Made by a program: the position numbers and the translations under genes
Assembly (NCBI GenBank): GCA_910587075.1
Contig: CAJUKE010000011.1
Coordinates: 5,869 to 69,868 of the forward strand
DNA length: 64,000 nt
Reading direction: 5' to 3'
From: an uncultured Muribaculaceae bacterium
GTDB lineage: Bacteria; Bacteroidota; Bacteroidia; Bacteroidales; Muribaculaceae
Notes under the pieces: model-generated
What the model was told of the DNA's origin: nothing
Database searches by the model: none
What the model saw: only the letters and a program-made list of their open reading frames with translations
Shown: piece after piece, positions 60,059 to 64,000 of the stretch
How the letters are laid out: each line of letters opens with the position of its first letter
Numbering within the stretch: position 1 is the first letter of the stretch

Positions 60059-60070
60059 CATTCTACCGCC

Positions 60071-60116
60071 GTCGGCGGCTTCAGTCATTCGCTGAAGCCG
60101 CCGACTTCCTTTTACC
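60071..60116 (+). terminator. Terminator after tRNA-Pro
   Basis: A perfect 14-bp stem GTCGGCGGCTTCAG (60071-60084 with 60092-60105), 7-nt loop, followed by TTCCTTTT. Confidence 0.88.
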
Positions 60117-60162
60117 CCGACGCCGCGCGCCGATTAACCGCGGACCACTATAGTTCTCCGAA

Positions 60163-60201
60163 CCAATTATCGGGATAATTGGCGCAAAATCGCTACTTTC
60201 G
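60163..60201 (+). promoter_or_regulatory. Promoter and operator-like palindrome of the C10 protease
   Basis: A perfect palindrome CCAATTAT-CGGG-ATAATTGG (60163-60182) lies directly upstream of TACTTTCG (60194-60201), a near -7 element. A start about 7 bases further falls on the ATG at 60207, which would give a leaderless or almost leaderless message. Confidence 0.5.
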
Positions 60202-60206
60202 CGTTT

Positions 60207-61826
60207 ATGGAGAAAACGCTTTACAAATTGGTGATCGCGCTGTGTGTTTTTAGCTCGACACATGCCACGGGCAAGCCGATAAACGCCGAACAGGCTTTGG
60301 AACGCTCATTGGTTGAGCTGACTTCGGTGACACACACCAATGCCGATCCTTCGCGGATGAAGCTGGTCGGACTGCGAGAATATAACGAAGTTACAACTCT
60401 TTATATTTTCTCCTCCCCCTCGATGTTTGTAATAGCGTCGGCCGACGACAACGCGCCCGGATTATTGGCCTACTCACTCGACGGTGGCTTCTCACAGGAA
60501 ACACCTACGTCGATGGAATGGTGGATGGAGCAATATTCCCAATGCGTCGCGACGGCCGATATTTCATCAAAAGCAGCCGGCGATGCTACCCGGCGCCCCA
60601 TACCACCCTTGATCACCTCTGAATGGGACCAGTGCGCCCCTTACAACAATTTGATTCCGCGCCATAACGGGAACACACCTTACACCGGGTGCGTGGCCAC
60701 CGCGATGGCTCAAATCACGCGCTACCACAAATGGCCCGACAAAGGCGAGGGCGCGATTCAGTGGACTTGCGACCGGGACTACGCCGCCCACGACCATATC
60801 TTTAATTTTGAGGACGCTCAATTCGATTGGGATAATATGATCGACAGATACGATGAGAGCGCGACGCCCGAACAAGAAAACGCGGTAGCCGAGTTGATGC
60901 ACGCTTGCGGTGCGGCGGCGGAAATGCAATATGGCTACGGCGCGAGCGGCTCTTTCCTCTACTTGGCGGCCAGCGGAATGATTGCGCACCTTAAATACGA
61001 TCGCGGGATGGAGTATTTGGAAAACAAATGGTTTGAAAGCCTTGATGAATGGGATAATATCTGTTACACGGAACTTGCCGAGGGGCGTCCAATCCTGTAT
61101 GGCGGGGAAAATGACGAAAGGCATACCCGGCATGCGTTTGTGCTCGACGGGTACTCCGAGGAAGGCTTGTACCACATCAATTGGGGCTTCGGCGGGCAGA
61201 ACAACGGCTACTTCAAACTGGCCGACTTCTCCTATCCCGGAGGGAACTACCGCCTCAACCACGCTATGGTGATAGGCATTAAGCCATCAAGCGAGGCATC
61301 CTCATTTATCCCGGCAATCTCTATGGAAAGCCGGTTCAGAACGAAAGAGCCTCACTATACTCGCGATGCGGAAGTTGAAGTATGGTTTATGGGAGACTTC
61401 AGGAACGTATCGCTGACCGATTTTTGGTATTCGCATGGGGTTAAGTGCGTGCCCGCCGACGGCTCTCCCGCGTTTTATATCAGCTGCGAAAACGAGCAAT
61501 GGCATCGTCCGCGCGCCCTGAATCGTTTCTATACCATCTCAGCCGACAATTTCCCGGTCGGGACATATGACGTTTACCCGGTTTTCAAGACTGAAGCCAC
61601 GGAGTGGACACCCTGTTACCAAGATCGCGCCAATGCCGGGAGCGGCATTCGGTTCGAGGTAACCGAAACCGCCATCAACTCATCGACATCCTCTCTCGAC
61701 GACATCCCCGCCGACGACGCGGAAAACAATGCCTACTACGACCTATTCGGCAACAAAGTCACCCATCCACGGAACGGCATCTTCATCAAAGTCACAAACG
61801 GCACCGCGACCAAAACCATCCTTTAA
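60207..61826 (+). CDS. C10-family (streptopain-like) cysteine protease
   Basis: A 539-aa secreted papain-fold protease of family C10 (streptopain/SpeB, Prevotella interpain, Bacteroides Bfp). Signal peptide about 1-22; Spi-type prodomain about 23-130 (ALERSLVELTSV, LYIFSSPSMFVIASADD); mature catalytic domain about 131-355 with Cys162 (TPYTGCVATAMAQI), His309 (TRHAFVLDGY) and Asn325-Trp326 (INWGFGG). The C-terminal ~180 residues end in YYDLFGNKVTHPRNGIFIKV, a short sorting-like motif of Bacteroidales cell-surface proteins. Codon use and base composition are visibly less G+C-rich than upstream genes, which suggests acquisition. It directly follows tRNA-Pro. No cognate inhibitor gene is seen. 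Confidence 0.92.
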   Translation: MEKTLYKLVIALCVFSSTHATGKPINAEQALERSLVELTSVTHTNADPSRMKLVGLREYNEVTTLYIFSSPSMFVIASADDNAPGLLAYSLDGGFSQETPTSMEWWMEQYSQCVATADISSKAAGDATRRPIPPLITSEWDQCAPYNNLIPRHNGNTPYTGCVATAMAQITRYHKWPDKGEGAIQWTCDRDYAAHDHIFNFEDAQFDWDNMIDRYDESATPEQENAVAELMHACGAAAEMQYGYGASGSFLYLAASGMIAHLKYDRGMEYLENKWFESLDEWDNICYTELAEGRPILYGGENDERHTRHAFVLDGYSEEGLYHINWGFGGQNNGYFKLADFSYPGGNYRLNHAMVIGIKPSSEASSFIPAISMESRFRTKEPHYTRDAEVEVWFMGDFRNVSLTDFWYSHGVKCVPADGSPAFYISCENEQWHRPRALNRFYTISADNFPVGTYDVYPVFKTEATEWTPCYQDRANAGSGIRFEVTETAINSSTSSLDDIPADDAENNAYYDLFGNKVTHPRNGIFIKVTNGTATKTIL

Positions 61827-62075
61827 AGGCAACGCATCAGCCATCAAGCTGAGCTATATGTTTGGCTATCCCTGCTTTAGGGCATTCAAAAAAATCACGG
61901 CTGTTCCTTTTTTTTGCACACCAGGACATTTCATTGTTGTTGACTACGTCGAATCCTTCGGATTTCGTATATCCATAACGCAAAGATAGCAATAACAGTC
62001 TGGTTTAATGCTATTTCCAGCATTAACAATTATCATCGTGCGCCACCTAGAAGCCTTAGAGAACACTTAGGCTTA

Positions 62076-62091
62076 TACTTGGGCTGTACTT
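62076..62091. repeat. Extra copy of the 11-nt unit downstream of the AlbA_2 gene
   Basis: TACTTGGGCTGTACTT just past the stop codon repeats the 11-nt unit found inside the gene at 62328-62360; degenerate ACTTAGGCT copies lie next to it. Confidence 0.65.
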
Positions 62092-62096
62092 ATATC

Positions 62097-63701
62097 CTAC
62101 TTAGGCTCTTTACTCAGGCTCAAATAATATGCAAGTGCCTTATCGCTCAATCTATATCGTTGATTAGGTGCATTTGGAGAATTAGGATATTCAAGCCACA
62201 GAGCTTCATCTTCCAATGCCTTGTGAAGATAATTTGCTCTAAAGTAGCGCATTGATTTATATCCACACATATTCATTATGTCATTTGCGCGTAGGATTCG
62301 TGTTCCAACAGCTAAGATTAGTTTTTCTACTTGGGCTGTACTTGGGCTGTACTTGGGCTGTTGTAAACCTTTACTTTCCTCTACTGTGCCATTTTCAACG
62401 GCTGCCGTGACCTTATTTACTCCAACTTTATCCTTACTTACTCCTACTGTGTCATTTTCAGCGGCTACTGTGTCATTGGCAAAGCCGTTATGAGTCCATT
62501 TCGACATATCGGGGCGCTTGAATACTATGCGGACGAAATTTTCAGTGTTGAAATAACGGGGACGCTCCACACCCGTACGATCGCACTCGTCATACATAAG
62601 TGCAAGTCCACGCCCCCAGTGTTCGGTGGTGCCGGTGAGGTATAGAACATTGGCGATAATCTCATTTTGCGGCTGGGAGGTGTTTTTCTTGTTTTCCTCC
62701 TCGCTCCATTCAAGCTCGTTGGGATTGATGTCCGCCGGGAAACGTCCCGGGTTTTCAATCTCCACACGGTCGTCATATATAGCTATATTCACTTGAAGGT
62801 TGTCAAATTGCCAAGCCCTGTGGGTGAAGGCATTAAGGCAAGCCTCTCTCAACGCGTTTGACGGCACTTCAAGTTCTTCCTTGCGACGTATGCGGTGATG
62901 GGTGGTGCCCGTCAACGAAAGATGCTTGAAGAAGAACGTCATCGCAGCATCCATAAGTTCAAAGATATTTCCCGCCACCCACTGGTTATCAAGAAAATCC
63001 ACTTTCTTAACACCCTTGAACCGCGCCATGCGTAGCGAACACTGAGGATACTCGTGGCGCATATCTTTACCGAACAATATGGCGGCAGCATTACGCAGCC
63101 CCTCGTCAGTCATCAGATTCAGGCGGCGTAAGGCAGTCACGGTATCATCGCGCAGTGCCAGCCCGGTAAGGCGATTCTCATTGACAGCGGCATAAATCAT
63201 CTTCAGAACCAGCCCCTCGTCAAGCATAGAAAGTTTCAACTGAGGATTAACTTCCTTCTCCCACCAATATTTAAGTCCCCGACGCTTTTCATGGAGACGT
63301 ATCAATTTCTCCAACGGCATCACGGACGTAACACTGTCAAACCGCTGATATGGCCTTCCGTCATACGCAAAAGGAGCACACGGATTATTCCCTATGGACT
63401 CAAATACAATCAAATATTTATCCACATCAGGCATTTTGACGTATTTAGGCTGGATCTCCACAGATGGCTCGAAACGGCGCAGAGCCTCGCCAATCATGCG
63501 GGTGGTTTTGTCGCCAATCTCCTGCCCGACAATCTTCCCGGAATTTTTGACACCGAAGACCACAATGCCGCCATCGCCATTGAGCATACCGCACAATGTC
63601 TCCATCCCCCGGTCAAGCTGCCCGGTGGTTTCCTTAAATTCAACGTCGACGCCTTCATGGCTTTCAGTCAGACGCTGTATGTAGTCAAAATCGACAGTCA
63701 T
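62097..63701 (-). CDS. AlbA_2 (Schlafen-like) ATP-binding regulator
   Basis: A 534-aa protein of the family often called ATP-binding protein or putative transcriptional regulator. The N-terminal AlbA_2 domain (about 8-120) has EFKETTGQLDRGMETLCGML and GGIVVFGVKNSGKIVGQ. A GHKL-like HATPase_c_4 domain (about 290-400) has ALREACLNAFTHR, VEIENPGRFP and WGRGLALMYDECD. A repetitive linker (about 405-460; NDTV-type units, then QPKYSPSTAQ) joins a C-terminal winged-helix domain (about 460-525). The QPKYSPSTAQ part is coded by three 11-nt tandem repeats, out of phase with codons. Such proteins occur as mobile-region regulators and in some defence contexts. The region is AT-richer than the window average. 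Confidence 0.88.
   Translation of the reverse strand: MTVDFDYIQRLTESHEGVDVEFKETTGQLDRGMETLCGMLNGDGGIVVFGVKNSGKIVGQEIGDKTTRMIGEALRRFEPSVEIQPKYVKMPDVDKYLIVFESIGNNPCAPFAYDGRPYQRFDSVTSVMPLEKLIRLHEKRRGLKYWWEKEVNPQLKLSMLDEGLVLKMIYAAVNENRLTGLALRDDTVTALRRLNLMTDEGLRNAAAILFGKDMRHEYPQCSLRMARFKGVKKVDFLDNQWVAGNIFELMDAAMTFFFKHLSLTGTTHHRIRRKEELEVPSNALREACLNAFTHRAWQFDNLQVNIAIYDDRVEIENPGRFPADINPNELEWSEEENKKNTSQPQNEIIANVLYLTGTTEHWGRGLALMYDECDRTGVERPRYFNTENFVRIVFKRPDMSKWTHNGFANDTVAAENDTVGVSKDKVGVNKVTAAVENGTVEESKGLQQPKYSPSTAQVEKLILAVGTRILRANDIMNMCGYKSMRYFRANYLHKALEDEALWLEYPNSPNAPNQRYRLSDKALAYYLSLSKEPK
62328..62360. repeat. 11-nt tandem repeat inside the AlbA_2 coding region
   Basis: Three perfect tandem copies of TACTTGGGCTG. 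Since 11 is not a multiple of three, gain or loss of one copy shifts the frame at about residue 450, before the C-terminal winged-helix domain. Confidence 0.88.
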
Positions 63702-63723
63702 AAATTCGGAGCATTACGAGATG

Positions 63724-63753
63724 CAAAATTAATCATTTCATCGCTTCCCGCAA
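63724..63753 (-). promoter_or_regulatory. Promoter of the AlbA_2 gene
   Basis: On the minus strand TTG (63751-63753), 19 bases, TAATTTTG (63724-63731). The predicted leader is only about 15 bases. Between here and the tRNA-Lys (63754-63908) I see no gene. Confidence 0.7.
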
Positions 63754-63909
63754 CTGACTGAGATACCGAGCCATGCCCATAAACATCATATGCGTTCATT
63801 CCCAAAACCCAATATAATTATACTGGGGGAAGCAACGCAAAGATACGCCAAATATCGGAATACACACGGCAATGCGACCAACAATTTATAGGCAGAGGGC
63901 ATAAAAGAA

Positions 63910-63942
63910 AATCCAACCGCTTGCGAGGCAAGCGATTGGATT
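63910..63942 (-). terminator. Terminator of tRNA-Lys
   Basis: A 15-bp stem with one mismatch (63910-63924 with 63928-63942), followed on the minus strand by TTTCTTTTAT, seven bases past the tRNA 3' end. Confidence 0.82.
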
Positions 63943-63948
63943 GGTTGG

Positions 63949-64000
63949 TGGTGACCCCGGAGAGGCTCGAACTCTCGACCCACTGATTAAGAGTCAGTTG
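63949..64000 (-). tRNA. tRNA-Lys(CTT), 5' part outside window
   Basis: Read on the minus strand: anticodon arm ACTGA-CTCTTAA-TCAGT gives anticodon CTT; T arm GAGAG-TTCGAGC-CTCTC; 3' acceptor CGGGGTC, discriminator A, and an encoded CCA (unlike the two other tRNAs here). The 5' acceptor and D arm lie beyond the right edge. Confidence 0.9.

Noticed and set aside
61729..61989. 86-aa frame after the C10 protease
   Set aside because: Overlaps the end of the protease gene in another frame and shows no family sequence.
62328..62360. Possible CRISPR-like array
   Set aside because: The repeats are 11 nt, directly tandem and coding; there are no spacers and no cas genes.
63786..63983. 65-aa frame on the minus strand at the right edge
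   Set aside because: It overlaps the tRNA-Lys gene and its terminator.

Overview
The window looks like one contig of a G+C-rich member of the order Bacteroidales (phylum Bacteroidota). A gut lineage such as Muribaculaceae would fit, but the family cannot be proven here. The evidence is a SusC/SusD pair, type IX secretion genes (PorU, a PorW/SprE-like lipoprotein, proteases with sorting tails), TamB with a lipoprotein TamL, the Bacteroidetes-type SerA, DUF2027-Smr and DUF4421 proteins, and many promoters with the -33 TTG / -7 TAnnTTTG pattern. Most of the window is G+C-rich housekeeping DNA. The last 4 kb, between tRNA-Pro and tRNA-Lys, is visibly less G+C-rich and looks accessory.

Layout. 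0-5.5 kb: end of porU, a YhcH-family sugar protein, a RAYT-like HUH transposase with an unusual DprA/SLOG-like C-terminal half, and a tatA-tatC-glycosyltransferase operon. 5.6-11.3 kb: an SDR oxidoreductase facing a four-gene operon (holA, TPR/PD40 protein, cstA, PHP phosphatase). 11.3-16.9 kb: HsdR_N-like protein, dCMP deaminase, C-terminal processing protease, 5-formyl-THF cyclo-ligase, ABC-F protein. 16.9-18.9 kb: serC-serA. 19.1-25.8 kb: a SusC-SusD-lipoprotein operon, divergent from a secreted subtilase (26.5-28.8 kb). 28.9-33 kb: SIMPL protein, queA, DUF2027-Smr, EFR1 ferredoxin. 33-40.2 kb: tamB-tamL, translationally coupled. 40.2-47.1 kb: envelope proteins (DUF4421, parvulin PPIase, M3 peptidase, EEP enzyme). 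47.1-48.6 kb: two rhomboid proteases. 48.9 kb: an atypical tRNA-Glu-like gene. 49-55 kb: lipoprotein, ROK kinase, a 220-bp nested palindrome, porW/sprE-like gene, TlpA-like protein. 55.4 kb: candidate small RNA. 55.8-57 kb: rpsF-rpsR-rplI. 57.2-59.8 kb: yaaA, parB, parA. 60-64 kb: tRNA-Pro, C10 cysteine protease, AlbA_2 ATP-binding protein with an 11-nt coding repeat, partial tRNA-Lys.

How it fits together. Envelope biogenesis dominates: Tat export, T9SS export and sorting (PorU, PorW), the TamB-TamL bridge, a periplasmic chaperone, and surface or periplasmic peptidases. The subtilase next to SusCD suggests peptide or glycoprotein capture rather than pure glycan use, because no glycoside hydrolase is visible there. 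The features most worth a second look are the HUH-transposase/SLOG-like fusion, the nested palindromic element at 51.0-51.2 kb, the frameshift-prone 11-nt repeat in the AlbA_2 gene, the atypical tRNA, and the small-RNA unit next to a G10 tract.
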